A DNA stretch of 64,000 nt from the NCBI GenBank assembly GCA_039725955.1, contig CP091035.1, forward strand, positions 186,001-250,000, in the 5' to 3' direction. Positions 26,868 to 35,789 of this stretch are shown in pieces; positions within the stretch are counted from its first letter, which is position 1; each line of letters opens with the position of its first letter. Both the position numbers and the translations under genes were made by a program. This stretch comes from Sinorhizobium sp. B11. GTDB lineage: Bacteria; Pseudomonadota; Alphaproteobacteria; Rhizobiales; Rhizobiaceae. Under the pieces are notes generated by a model. The model was not told the origin of the DNA, made no database searches, and worked only from the letters and a program-made list of their open reading frames with translations.

Positions 26868-28346
26868 GCCTTGAGGCAGTTTCGCGAGCGGAGGCCCTGA
26901 ACGCGGATCTGCGCCGGCGGCTCGAGGAGGCCGAAGAGGTCATCCGGGCGATCCGCGAGGGCGAGATCGATGCGCTGGTCGTTCGCAACCAGAAGCGGGA
27001 GGAGGAGATCTTCACGCTCGAGGGAGGCGTCGAATCCTATCGCTCCTTCATGGAGGCGATGGATCTCGGCGCCGCTGCCTTCGATGGCCACGCCAACCTG
27101 CTTTATGCCAATCAGGCGCTTTGCGATCTCTTTGCCGTTTCCCGTGACGCGCTGGACGCCAAGCTGCTCTTTGAGGCAATCGGTGCGGAGGCCTCCGCCG
27201 TCATCGCCGCTTTGATCGAAAAGCCGACGTCAGGAGCGGCCGGGGTGCAGATCAAGCTCGGACAGGGCGAGGCGACGCGTTATTTGCAGATTTCGGCAGG
27301 CCGGATGATGCTCGGGACCAATCCGGGCATCGCCATGAGCTTTACCGACATCACCGCCCGCATCCGCGCCGAAGAGCGCAAGGAAGCCGAACGGACCGTA
27401 CTCGCCATCCTGTCGTCTGCGGCAGAAGCCGTCGTCGTTTGCGATCTCGCCGGCATCGTCACCCATGCCAATACGGCGGCCTTCGGCCTTGCCAACGGCG
27501 ACCCGATCGGATCGTCCTTCGACAAGGCCTTCGCACTTGACGTGCGCGGTGCGACCGGGCTCATGCAGGGCGAAGATTTCCTGGCCGTGGTCGTCGAAGG
27601 ACAATCCATACAGGGAATAGAGGCAATCGCGCCGAAGAGCCGCGGGGGCAAGGACGTGCTCGTCAGCGCCTCGCCGCTCATCGTCGGCGACGGCAAGGTG
27701 GCCGGTACCGTTGTGACACTCGTGGACCTGTCGCGGCGCAAGGCGGCGGAAAAAACAGCAGCTCCTGCTGATGGGCGAACTCGATCATCGCGTCAAGAAC
27801 ACCTTGGCCCTGGTCGTGTCGATCTCCAATCGCACCGCCTCCACCGAGGATACGATCGAGGGTTTTCGCAAGGCCTTCTCGGGTCGCATCCATGCGCTGG
27901 CGGCCACCCATAACGTGCTTGCCGACCGCTCCTGGTCCTCCATTCTGCTGACGGAGATCCTTGCCGCCGAACTTGCACCCTATGTCAGCGACCTCGGCGC
28001 CAAGCTGAAGATCAGCGGCGAGGATGTCGAAATCCTGCCCCGCGCAGCCATCGCCTTCGGTCTTGTCATTCATGAACTGGCGACCAATGCCGTCAAATAC
28101 GGCGCCCTTTCCAACGATCACGGCCGGATAGAGATCGTCGTCAGACGCGAGGCAGCCTTCATCGAGGTCTGCTGGACCGAGATCGGTGGTCCGCCGGTCA
28201 CGCCGCCGACACGGAAAGGCTTCGGGGACACGGTCATCAACCGCAGCCTGCAATATTCTCCGAATGGCGGGGCCAAGCTCGATTTTTATCCCGAGGGCCT
28301 GCGTTGCGCCATCCGCGTGCCGGTAGAGGATGTTGCTGCTGTCTGA
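26864..28346 (+). pseudogene. PAS-PAS-HWE histidine kinase of the kai operon, reading frame broken by one base
   Basis: The first frame (26864-27913) gives an N-terminal coiled coil with AEEVIRAIREGEIDALVV, typical of Kai-linked kinases, and two PAS domains. The HWE core lies in a different frame from about 27756 to 28346: His in LDHRVKNTLALVVSISNRT, Asn in HELATNAVKYGALS, WxE in CWTEIGGP. Removing one A from the A6 run at 27750-27755 joins them as AAEKQQLLLMGELDHRVKN. Either a sequencing/assembly homopolymer error, a real mutation, or transcriptional slippage. If intact it would be an approximately 490-residue soluble kinase reading KaiBC state. Confidence 0.85.
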
Positions 28347-28628
28347 CCCGGTCCGGTGGACCCATTCAACTGGGCCGCGGTCGCCCCGACGCAGGATGCG
28401 CCAGCGCTGTCGAGATTGAGCTTCCACCGGGCTCGATGCTCGCACCATCGGCACGGGTAAGCCGGGCGGATCGACCCGAGCAACTGACGGCCCGACCATG
28501 CCCTGCGATGCGCTGAGCGGCATCATGGACGACCCCACGCCCTGACAATCCGGTCCTATTTCGTTTGATCGCTCCAGCCCGGTCGCGCGCTGTACCGGCG
28601 CCTGGGTGCGCTATCGGCAAATACGTTG
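28347..28628. other. Intergenic region before the SDR gene
   Basis: About 280 bases, or about 350 including the promoter and leader up to 28694. Short frames on both strands lack ribosome sites and family-like composition. No terminator with a clear U-tract was seen after the kinase. Confidence 0.45.
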
Positions 28629-28653
28629 GGAACAACAGGACAGCAGCGAGGTT
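28629..28653 (+). promoter_or_regulatory. EcfG-type promoter candidate for the SDR gene
   Basis: GGAAC at 28629-28633, 16-base spacer, GGTT at 28650-28653, 41 bases before the ATG at 28695. Confidence 0.6.
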
Positions 28654-28694
28654 TGCCAGCGTTAGCCCTCTTCATTTCAAGTTAGGAGAAGCAC

Positions 28695-29495
28695 ATGTCT
28701 GACAACGCACCGGCAAAGGGCCTCGCTGTTATCACCGGAGCATCAACGGGCATTGGCTATGAACTCGCCAGATGCGCCGCACAGGATGGCTACGATCTTG
28801 TCATCGCCGCAGATGAGAGCCGCATTGCGCAAGCAGCCGACGATCTGCGGCAAGTCGGCGGTGCCGTCGAAGCGGTCGAGGCTGATCTTTCGACCATTGA
28901 AGGCGTCGACAGGCTGATGGAACGCATCGAGGCCGACGGCCGTTCGGTCGACTTTTTGATGGCGAATGCGGGTCGCGGCCTCGGCAAGGGCTTTCTTGAT
29001 CAGGATTTCGCCGAAGCGCGCAAGGTCGTCGACACAAACGTCACCGGCACCATTTATCTTGTTCACCAGATCGGCAACCACATGCGGGCGCGGGGAAAAG
29101 GTCGCATTCTTCTGACCGGCTCGATTGCCGGCTTCATGCCGGGCTCCTACCAGGCTGTCTATAATGGCACGAAAGCCTTCATCAATAGTTTCTCCTTCGC
29201 CTTGCGAGAGGAGCTGAAGGACAGCGGCATTTCCGTCAGTTGCCTAATGCCCGGTCCGACCGAAACCGAGTTCTTCAAGCGCGCGGACCTCATGGACACA
29301 TCGGTCGGTCAGGCCAAGAAGGACGATCCGGCCGAGGTGGCCCGCATCGGCTACGACGCGATGCTCGACGGCGAGGGCGATGTCGTCAGCGGCTGGAAAA
29401 ACAAGTTGCAAGCAGCCGTCGCCAATGTCACTCCCGCCAGCATGCTCGCTCACCAGCATGCCAAGATGGCCGAGCCTGGCTCGGGCAAAAAATAG
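28695..29495 (+). CDS. Short-chain dehydrogenase/reductase (SDR)
   Basis: 266 residues, classical SDR. Cofactor motif ITGASTGIGYEL near residues 13-24, NAG motif in MANAGRGLG, catalytic Ser in LLTGSIAG, and YxxxK as YNGTK near residues 156-160. The C-terminal 40 residues (GWKNKLQAAVANVTPASMLAHQHAKM) are as in stress-linked oxidoreductases of the DltE/YqjQ-like group. The acidic residue after the Rossmann strand (AADES) leaves NAD versus NADP open. AGGAGAAG precedes the ATG. The substrate is unknown. Confidence 0.9.
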   Translation: MSDNAPAKGLAVITGASTGIGYELARCAAQDGYDLVIAADESRIAQAADDLRQVGGAVEAVEADLSTIEGVDRLMERIEADGRSVDFLMANAGRGLGKGFLDQDFAEARKVVDTNVTGTIYLVHQIGNHMRARGKGRILLTGSIAGFMPGSYQAVYNGTKAFINSFSFALREELKDSGISVSCLMPGPTETEFFKRADLMDTSVGQAKKDDPAEVARIGYDAMLDGEGDVVSGWKNKLQAAVANVTPASMLAHQHAKMAEPGSGKK

Positions 29496-29529
29496 GTGCT
29501 TGCCGCCTGGCGGGCTGACTGCAGCTCGC

Positions 29530-30255
29530 TCATCCGGGCAAAGAAAGGACCGAGACCAGCGGAAGATGGTCAGAGGCCACTCTGGCAAGAGGATCGTCGA
29601 GAACAAAAGTTTTCGACACCTCGATGTCTCGGGTGACGAAAATATGGTCGAGCCGCAGGATCGGAAACCGCGATGGAAAGGTGGGACGATAGCCGGCGGG
29701 ATTTGCGCGCTGCGCATCGCCAAGCGTTCGCGTCGCCGCTCGATAGGCTGCCGAGCTCGGAACTGCGTTGAAGTCACCGCAAAGAACCGCGCTACTTTTC
29801 CGCTCGCCAAGCCAGCCCGCTCCAAGCAGTGTATTCACCTGCTGGATGCGCTCGCGCCCCCGCAGCCCGAGATGGGTATTGATTACCAGCAATTCGTGAT
29901 CGCCAACTTGGATCTCGAGCGCGATTGCGCCTCTCGGCTCGCCGATCGAGGGAAGTGCGTCGGCCTTTATCGTGCCGGTCGGAAGCGCCGTGATGATCGC
30001 ATCGCCGTAGCGCTCCTCGGCGACGGTCATGCTCGGATGGAAATGCGCCTGCATTTTAAGAAGTGAAGCAATGGCTCTTGCTTGGTCGACGCCGCCAGTT
30101 CGGGATCGAAAAACATCGACTTCCTGAAGCGCCACAATATCGGGCCTCGCCATCGCGATAACGGCGGCGATGCGCGCCGGATCAAGTTTTCGATCCGTAC
30201 CAATACAGCTGTGAACATTGTAAGTGAGGAGGGTGATCTTTTGACGGGAGCGCAT
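29530..30255 (-). CDS. Endonuclease/exonuclease/phosphatase-family protein (YbhP-like)
   Basis: 241 residues of the EEP fold: LLTYNVHSCIGTDRKLD, metal-binding Glu in VALQEVDV, NTHLGL, CGDFNAVPSS (catalytic Asp/Asn), and the terminal SDHLPLV. The start at 30255 with GAGG upstream is chosen because the in-frame TTG at 30288 lies inside the overlapping promoter. It sits beside a YbhN-type membrane protein and a cardiolipin synthase/PLD gene, the same trio as E. coli ybhP-ybhO-ybhN, so the target may be a phospholipid headgroup rather than DNA. Confidence 0.88.
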   Translation of the reverse strand: MRSRQKITLLTYNVHSCIGTDRKLDPARIAAVIAMARPDIVALQEVDVFRSRTGGVDQARAIASLLKMQAHFHPSMTVAEERYGDAIITALPTGTIKADALPSIGEPRGAIALEIQVGDHELLVINTHLGLRGRERIQQVNTLLGAGWLGERKSSAVLCGDFNAVPSSAAYRAATRTLGDAQRANPAGYRPTFPSRFPILRLDHIFVTRDIEVSKTFVLDDPLARVASDHLPLVSVLSLPG

Positions 30256-30276
30256 TTCAGGGCCTCTGACCAGCAA

Positions 30277-30301
30277 GGAACACAACAAGCCTTCATTCGT
30301 T
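30277..30301 (+). promoter_or_regulatory. EcfG-type promoter, consensus, for the YbhN-like gene
   Basis: GGAAC at 30277-30281, 16-base spacer, CGTT at 30298-30301, 39 bases before the ATG at 30340. It overlaps a minus-strand EcfG-like site almost completely. Confidence 0.75.
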
Positions 30302-30303
30302 CC
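30279..30303 (-). promoter_or_regulatory. Overlapping minus-strand EcfG-type promoter candidate for the YbhP-like gene
   Basis: On the minus strand GGAAC (30303-30299), 16-base spacer, TGTT (30282-30279), 24 bases before the start at 30255. The -35 of one strand is shared with the -10 of the other. Confidence 0.6.
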
Positions 30304-30339
30304 ACCTCAATGTTCTCATTCGCATTCAGGTGAAATCAG

Positions 30340-31302
30340 ATGAGCATGAAATCATTGCTTTGGAAGGCGATGTTCGTGGCTGCGCTCGGCCTCGCCGGCT
30401 TTCTTCTCTACCGGATTTTCCATCAATATAGCGCGAACCAGATCCTGGAGTCCTTTACGCGTATTCCTGCTTACAACCTTCTTCTGGCCGCACTCGCTGC
30501 AGCGGGCTCCTACCTCTGCCTCACTGGCTTCGATTTCCTGGCGATCCGCTCCATCGGCAAGAAGATCGCCTACAGGCGCGTTGCCCTCGCATCCTTCGTG
30601 AGCCTGTCCCTTGGCCACAATATCGGCTTTGCCGGTTTGAGCAGCGGCGCCTTTCGATATCGCTATTATTCGCGATGGGGATTGTCGACAGAGGACGTCG
30701 CGAAGATCATCCTCTTCTGTGGCATGACGGTGGGCATGGGACTGGTTGGCCTCGGCGGTCTGGCACTGATCCTCAACCCAGCCGACGCTGCGGCGCTCTT
30801 GGGCCTGTCGGAGGCAAGCGCCAGGGTTGCAGGCCTGGGCCTGCTGTTGGTGCCGATGGCTTATGTGGTGGTCGCTGCGCTCGTCAGGGCGCGCCTCCAC
30901 CTCTGGCGCTGGTCGCTTCAGCTGCCGTCGCCTGGCATCGCCATCCTGCAGGTTGCCGTCGGAACGCTGAATTTTCTCTTCGTCTCGGCCTGTCTGCACG
31001 CGCTTCTCGCAGCCTCCGGCGATGTCGCCTTCCTTCAGTCCGTAACGGCCTTCGTACTGGCCAATTCTGCCGTTTTGGGAACTCATGTCCCTGGCGGACT
31101 CGGGGTACTGGAGACGACCGTCCGGCATGTTGTTCCCGATGCCGCCTCGATCGGCGCGTTGATCGCCTTCCGGGCGATCTATTTCGTCCTTCCTCTTATG
31201 CTGGGAACAAGCCTTCTTTTCATCTGCGAATTTATCCCAGGCCGTTCCCGGCCCGGGAAAGAACCGCAAGCGGGAAAGCCTGCGCAGGCGAGCTCAGCCT
31301 GA
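30340..31302 (+). CDS. UPF0104 / YbhN-type integral membrane protein (LPG-synthase TM-domain fold)
   Basis: 320 residues with about eight transmembrane helices, starting LLWKAMFVAALGLAGFLLYRIF. Family motifs: SLGHNIGFAGLSSGAFRYRYY (conserved first-loop motif), then NSAVLGTHVPGGLGVLETTV (VPGGLGxxE, shared with the flippase part of MprF). Such proteins are thought to move or remodel phospholipids; in E. coli ybhN is linked to clsB. It is preceded by a consensus EcfG promoter shared with the divergent YbhP-like gene and is directly convergent with the PLD-family gene (stops adjoining at 31302/31303). Confidence 0.9.
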   Translation: MSMKSLLWKAMFVAALGLAGFLLYRIFHQYSANQILESFTRIPAYNLLLAALAAAGSYLCLTGFDFLAIRSIGKKIAYRRVALASFVSLSLGHNIGFAGLSSGAFRYRYYSRWGLSTEDVAKIILFCGMTVGMGLVGLGGLALILNPADAAALLGLSEASARVAGLGLLLVPMAYVVVAALVRARLHLWRWSLQLPSPGIAILQVAVGTLNFLFVSACLHALLAASGDVAFLQSVTAFVLANSAVLGTHVPGGLGVLETTVRHVVPDAASIGALIAFRAIYFVLPLMLGTSLLFICEFIPGRSRPGKEPQAGKPAQASSA

Positions 31303-32739
31303 TCAGGCCGTCTTCGGATCGAACAGCGCGGTTCCGATGACAGGGCAAAGCGGCCCGGGACCAACATCGGCATCGAGAGCCTTCAACCGCCCGAGCCCTT
31401 CATTCAGCGCATCGATTGCCCGAATGAGCGAGCCCGCTTCATCCACCTTTGCAGCGACGATTTCCGTCGAGGTGCCCAGGTGCTCGGCAAGGAGCTGGCA
31501 GCGCAGCTTCGCGATCGCCGCGAAATGGTCCGGCGTGGTCGCATTCAGACGCATGTCGCATTCCGTATCAAGACCCTCTGACCGGTGGTTGAGATTGGAC
31601 GAGCCGATCCGCAGACTTTGGTCATCGGCAATCAAGAGTTTGGAATGAACGAGGACCTCGATCTCGCCGGTGTCATCGGGAACCACCGGATAAAAGACAC
31701 GCAACCGACCGTGGCGATCAGCCTGTTTCAGCCGGCGAATCACCCTGCGGCGGTTGCGCCCCATGACGAGCTGCTCGATGAAGCCATGAGATCTGCGCGT
31801 GCAGATGATCACGATCTCCGGCCCGTCATCTTCGAGGAGGCGGGCGGCCAGCGCCTTTGCGATGGTTTGCGAGGCCAGATATTGCGTCTCGATATAAAGA
31901 TGCCGGCTGGCCGATCTGATGATGTCGAGCGTCATACGAAGGCCCTCGCTGACACCGCCACCGGCCAAGTCTTCCCGCTGTGTCAGCGCGAAAGCCGCCG
32001 GCATGCGACGTGCCGCAACGGGACTGTGCAGCATATGCTGGTCCGGCGCTCGGCCGGAGGCGGGCGCGGGGACCAGATTGCTATCGCCGCCCCATTCGAT
32101 CCATCGCCGCCGGATGATTTGTCCGATCTGTCGGGCGGCCTCGCCGGTGACCATGGTCTGGACATCGTGGAGAGGATCATAGGAGCGACCGCTTGTATCG
32201 CGCCGACGGCTGTCTGAGGGTGCATGACGTCGATCGTCAAACCGTCGCGACGTCAGGTCAATACCGCCGATGAAGCCGACAGCGTCATCGACGCAGACCA
32301 GCTTTTGATGATGCGAGGCATGCCACGCGTCATGGCGGGCAAACAGCATGCGGATACGCGGATCGGCCGGGAAATCGCGCCGATAGAATAGCCTTAGCGA
32401 CTTTTGCGAATAGATCGGCCCCATCGCCCAGACCAGGATCCTGACTTCCAGGTCAGGATTGGATCTGACCGCGGCCTGCAGCAGGTCACCGAGGCTTTCA
32501 CTCGACAGTCCGGGCTGCAGCAGGATATCGGGATTGAAGTCCCACCCGACGATGAGGATCGAATTGCGCGCCTGACGCAGGGTTTTGGCAAGAGCGGCGA
32601 AATAATCCTGACCGTTGGCGAGAAACGCGACGGCGTCCGCCTGGCCCCGAAAAGCGAAGGATGTTTGAGGATGGCCATGTGACAGATCTTGGGGCGAATT
32701 CTCAAGCGAGGCCAATGCGGTCGGAAAGCTGGTATCCAT
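31303..32739 (-). CDS. Phospholipase D-family / cardiolipin synthase ClsB-like protein
   Basis: 478 residues with two HKD motifs: HHQKLVCVDDAVGFIGGIDL near residue 145 and HSKLLIADDQSLRIGSSNLNHRS near residue 370. The pair with GG/S and SNLN spacing is the PLD/cardiolipin-synthase catalytic core that forms a phosphohistidine. There is no clear N-terminal membrane anchor, as in ClsB. ATG at 32739 preferred over the TTG at 32748. A minus-strand EcfG consensus lies 33 bases upstream. With the YbhN- and YbhP-like neighbours it suggests stress-induced membrane lipid remodelling. Confidence 0.9.
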   Translation of the reverse strand: MDTSFPTALASLENSPQDLSHGHPQTSFAFRGQADAVAFLANGQDYFAALAKTLRQARNSILIVGWDFNPDILLQPGLSSESLGDLLQAAVRSNPDLEVRILVWAMGPIYSQKSLRLFYRRDFPADPRIRMLFARHDAWHASHHQKLVCVDDAVGFIGGIDLTSRRFDDRRHAPSDSRRRDTSGRSYDPLHDVQTMVTGEAARQIGQIIRRRWIEWGGDSNLVPAPASGRAPDQHMLHSPVAARRMPAAFALTQREDLAGGGVSEGLRMTLDIIRSASRHLYIETQYLASQTIAKALAARLLEDDGPEIVIICTRRSHGFIEQLVMGRNRRRVIRRLKQADRHGRLRVFYPVVPDDTGEIEVLVHSKLLIADDQSLRIGSSNLNHRSEGLDTECDMRLNATTPDHFAAIAKLRCQLLAEHLGTSTEIVAAKVDEAGSLIRAIDALNEGLGRLKALDADVGPGPLCPVIGTALFDPKTA

Positions 32740-32772
32740 GGTCAACAAGCGTCCTGATCAATTTGATCCCCA

Positions 32773-32798
32773 AACGCGAGCGTGGCCGCGCAGGTTCC
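32773..32798 (-). promoter_or_regulatory. EcfG-type promoter (17-base spacer) for the PLD-family gene
   Basis: On the minus strand GGAAC (32798-32794), 17-base spacer, CGTT (32776-32773). The -10 ends 33 bases before the start at 32739. Confidence 0.7.
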
Positions 32799-33186
32799 AC
32801 AGACCCGCTGCTTGGGTCGAATTGGGAACGAAGCGTCAAGGCTCCGCTTCCGCAACGGCCGATCCTTGCCCTGGGCGCAGATCCGAAATTCAACCGCAGG
32901 AACCCGCGCCAGGACTTCGAGCCGGCGTCGTCCAAGCGATGTGGCCGCCGGCGTGCTCCGGGCGCAAGGCGACGACGTGCGAGAGCTGGCCCCGAGACCG
33001 ACATGACCGAGCAAAGTGATCGGACCGCGTCAGTGCCGCACCGCGAAGGCAAATCGCACCGATTGAGCTGGAAGAGGCTGAACCATGAGACCGAGGTCCT
33101 GGGCGCCGGCCGATCCGGGTCGCGCGTGATCAGCCTGGAAACAAAACCGGGTGAGCCCTGTTCGGGCTGCCGTTTGCGGAGGAGGC
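32799..33186. other. Intergenic region without recognised gene
   Basis: About 390 bases. Open frames are present on both strands because of high GC, but none has a ribosome site plus protein-like composition. The GGAAC at 32825 has no matching -10. Confidence 0.45.
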
Positions 33187-33351
33187 ATGACGAAGAACCT
33201 TGCACATGTCGGCAAGACGCGGCTTATGTTGGTGCTTCCAAATCTGCGTCAGGATCTACGGCGTCTCTTCGACAGCCACGGCTCGGTGCAAGAGCTTTGC
33301 GAGGCCTATGAAGAGGCTTGTCTGATGCGCCTGCGGCCAAGATGCATGTGA
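33187..33351 (+). CDS. Small hypothetical protein (54 residues)
   Basis: ATG at 33187 preceded by GGAGGAGG at optimal distance, a stronger signal than the longer in-frame start at 33151. The sequence has a basic start (MTKNLAHVGKTR), a helix LPNLRQDLRRLFDSHGSVQELCEAYEEAC, and a basic end. The central motif resembles small uncharacterised rhizobial proteins. Function unknown. Confidence 0.55.
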   Translation: MTKNLAHVGKTRLMLVLPNLRQDLRRLFDSHGSVQELCEAYEEACLMRLRPRCM

Positions 33352-33611
33352 TGTGGCAGATACAGCCGCCGTTTCGCGGCCGGCTGGACCCTGCCAGCAC
33401 GGTGTCTTTTGTCAGGGCGCCAGATCCTCGAGAGCCAAGAAAGGCATCGGCACGAAGAGCTTGGCAGAGGCGGACCTGTCGCATTTGCCAAAACCATCGG
33501 TTCGTGGCTCAAGAGCGCCTAAACCGGCAAATCTGGCGCAAGCTACCTCCTCACGAGAAGGCAAGCCAGCCCCAAGCAGGCACCCGCCAATGTCCCCGGC
33601 GAGGCCGATCG

Positions 33612-35396
33612 CTAAGGGCGCGACAGAATGCCCGAGAAGAGCTGGCGGAGCATGCCGGCAATCATGCCCGCCTCGTGGGGATCGCCTGTCATGAGAGCAG
33701 AAGTGACATTGCGCATCTGCTCGAAGGTGATGTGGGGCGGAAGCGGCGGCACTTCCGGATCGGTCTTTACCTCGAGGATCACGGGGCAACCGGCCTTGAG
33801 GGCCGCCTCCCAGGAACCGCCGAGGTCATCGGGGCGATTGACGAAGATGCCGCGCAGGCCGATCAGCTCGGCGAATTTATGATAGGGCATGTCGGGGATC
33901 GTCTGGGAGGCGGCGAACTTTGGATCACCTTCCATCACCCGCTGTTCCCAAGTTACCTGGTTCAGGTCCTCATTGTTGAAGACACAGATGACGAAGGTCG
34001 GGTTGGCCCAGGTCTTCCAGTATTTGGCAACGGTAATCATCTCCGCCATGTTGTTCATCTGCATTGCGCCGTCGCCGACGAGCCCGACAACCGGCCGATC
34101 AGGCTCTGCGAACTTCGCAGCAATAGCATAGGGAACGGCAGCTCCCATCGAGGCCAGGCCGCCCGACAAGGACGCTTTCATGCCGCGGCGGATCTTCAGA
34201 TCGCGCGCATACCAGTTGGCGCAGGATCCGGAGTCACTGGTAATGATCGCGTTGTCCGGCAGTCGCGGCGACAACTCGCTGACGACACGCTGCGGATTGA
34301 CAGGATTTGCGTCCACCCTTGCGCGCTCGTCCAGTGTCTTCCACCAGCCCGCGACGTTGTTCGCAACCGTCTTGCGCCAACTGTCGTCGGCCTTCTGTGT
34401 CAGGAGCGGCAGCAGCGCAAGCAACGTCTCGCCCGCATCGCCGGTGAGGTTGAGCTCCATCGGGTAGCGCAGTGACAGCATGTCCGGATCGATGTCGATC
34501 TGCACGCCGCGCGCCTGGCCTTCCGCGGGCAGAAATTCCGAATAGGGAAATCCGGATCCGACCATGAGCAGTGTGTCGCAATCCTGCATCAGATCCCAGG
34601 ATGGCTTGGTTCCGAGAAGGCCGATCGAGCCGGTGACCCAAGGCAGGTCGTCTGGAAGGGCAGCCTTTCCAAGAAGGGCTTTTGCCGCACCTGCCTGCAG
34701 GCGGTCGGCAACGGCGATCACCGCGTCGGTTGCGTTCAGTGCGCCGGCGCCGACCAGGATCGCCACCTTTTTACCGGCGTTCAGGATGTCAGCGGCGGCC
34801 TGAAGATCGTCACCATGCGGGAAGATGCGGGGACGGCTATAGCCCGGTCCTGAATGCACTGTCCCATGTTTGCGCGGCGGCTCCTCGTAGGGCATCTCCT
34901 GAAGGTCGTTCGGCAGGATGACGGTCGTCACAGTCCGGTTGGCGAGGGCGATGCGACAAGCGCGGTCGATCAGATGGCGGACCTGCGCCGGGGTCCAGGC
35001 CTGCTGGACGAAATCACCGGCGACGTCCTTGAAGAGGGCGGCAAGATCAAGTTCCTGCTGATAGTGGCCGCCTAGCGCATGTCGCGCCTGCTGGCCAACG
35101 ATTGCGAGCACTGGCTGATGATCCATCTTTGCATCGTAAAGACCGGTGATCAGATGCGTGGCGCCTGGTCCCGATGTTGCGATGCAGACACCGAGCTCGC
35201 CGGAAAACTTGGCGTGGGCGCTCGCCATGAACGCCGCCATCTCCTCGTGGCGTGCCTGGATGAATTCTATTTTCCCCGATGCGCGTTGGAGGGCACCGAA
35301 GACGCCGTTGATGCCATCGCCCGGGTAGCCGAACAGGCGCCGTACGCCCCAGTCCCTTAGGCGCGAGATGACGAAATCGCCGACAGTCTTTGTCAT
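33612..35396 (-). CDS. Thiamine-pyrophosphate-dependent enzyme, pyruvate oxidase-like (YdaP type)
   Basis: 594 residues with the full three-domain layout. The PYR domain has catalytic Glu in QARHEEMAAF near residue 50 and the GPGATHLITGLYDAKMD motif; the middle FAD/nucleotide-fold domain starts near residue 190; the PP domain has TPP/Mg motif GDGAMQMNNMAEM ending VFNNEDLNQVTWE. Similar to B. subtilis general stress protein YdaP and E. coli PoxB, which oxidise pyruvate. Acetolactate synthase is less likely because no regulatory subunit is nearby. ATG at 35396 chosen for the GGAGAG site; no EcfG-type promoter found. Confidence 0.9.
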   Translation of the reverse strand: MTKTVGDFVISRLRDWGVRRLFGYPGDGINGVFGALQRASGKIEFIQARHEEMAAFMASAHAKFSGELGVCIATSGPGATHLITGLYDAKMDHQPVLAIVGQQARHALGGHYQQELDLAALFKDVAGDFVQQAWTPAQVRHLIDRACRIALANRTVTTVILPNDLQEMPYEEPPRKHGTVHSGPGYSRPRIFPHGDDLQAAADILNAGKKVAILVGAGALNATDAVIAVADRLQAGAAKALLGKAALPDDLPWVTGSIGLLGTKPSWDLMQDCDTLLMVGSGFPYSEFLPAEGQARGVQIDIDPDMLSLRYPMELNLTGDAGETLLALLPLLTQKADDSWRKTVANNVAGWWKTLDERARVDANPVNPQRVVSELSPRLPDNAIITSDSGSCANWYARDLKIRRGMKASLSGGLASMGAAVPYAIAAKFAEPDRPVVGLVGDGAMQMNNMAEMITVAKYWKTWANPTFVICVFNNEDLNQVTWEQRVMEGDPKFAASQTIPDMPYHKFAELIGLRGIFVNRPDDLGGSWEAALKAGCPVILEVKTDPEVPPLPPHITFEQMRNVTSALMTGDPHEAGMIAGMLRQLFSGILSRP

Positions 35397-35481
35397 CGAA
35401 TCTCTCCATTCCGGACGGCGCCTGATCGCGCCGCTGTTGCCAACCGCCGTCGATAAGTCGATGCGGCTGGAGCTTAGGCTG

Positions 35482-35748
35482 TCAGACAACCAGGTCGCCC
35501 CAAGCGCGATCCCATTCGACCCCTTCGGCAAGTTCAATGAGAATAAGGTGATCGTCCCGTAGATGGCTGCGCGCGATTTCGAACGCGGCGGGCGGGCTCA
35601 TCTCCTCGCCCGGGAAGATAGCATCGTCGTCTTTCGAAGCGGCAACCTTGCGGACATAGCCACGAATCTCTTCACCGGATCGGTAAAACTTGATGACGAG
35701 GTCACCTTCGCTTTCCTGTCCCTGGCTATAACGATGATAGAGTGTCAC
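35482..35748 (-). CDS. Hypothetical 88-residue protein
   Basis: GTG start at 35748 with AGGAG eight bases upstream. Strand-rich N-terminus (DLVIKFYRSGEEIRGYVRKV) and a C-terminal helix plus acidic end (LIELAEGVEWDRAWGDLVV). No family recognised. It lies between the TPP enzyme and another small minus-strand gene, all in one direction, so the block 36593 to 33612 may be transcribed together. Confidence 0.68.
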   Translation of the reverse strand: MTLYHRYSQGQESEGDLVIKFYRSGEEIRGYVRKVAASKDDDAIFPGEEMSPPAAFEIARSHLRDDHLILIELAEGVEWDRAWGDLVV

Positions 35749-35789
35749 GGCGATCTCCTGTCAAATCTCGGATGACGTGTGCCGATCTG

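Noticed and set aside
27750..27756. Programmed -1 frameshift at the AAAAAAC heptamer
   Set aside because: The needed change is +1 (or -2) relative to the upstream frame, and the heptamer is not in the proper phase for -1 slippage.
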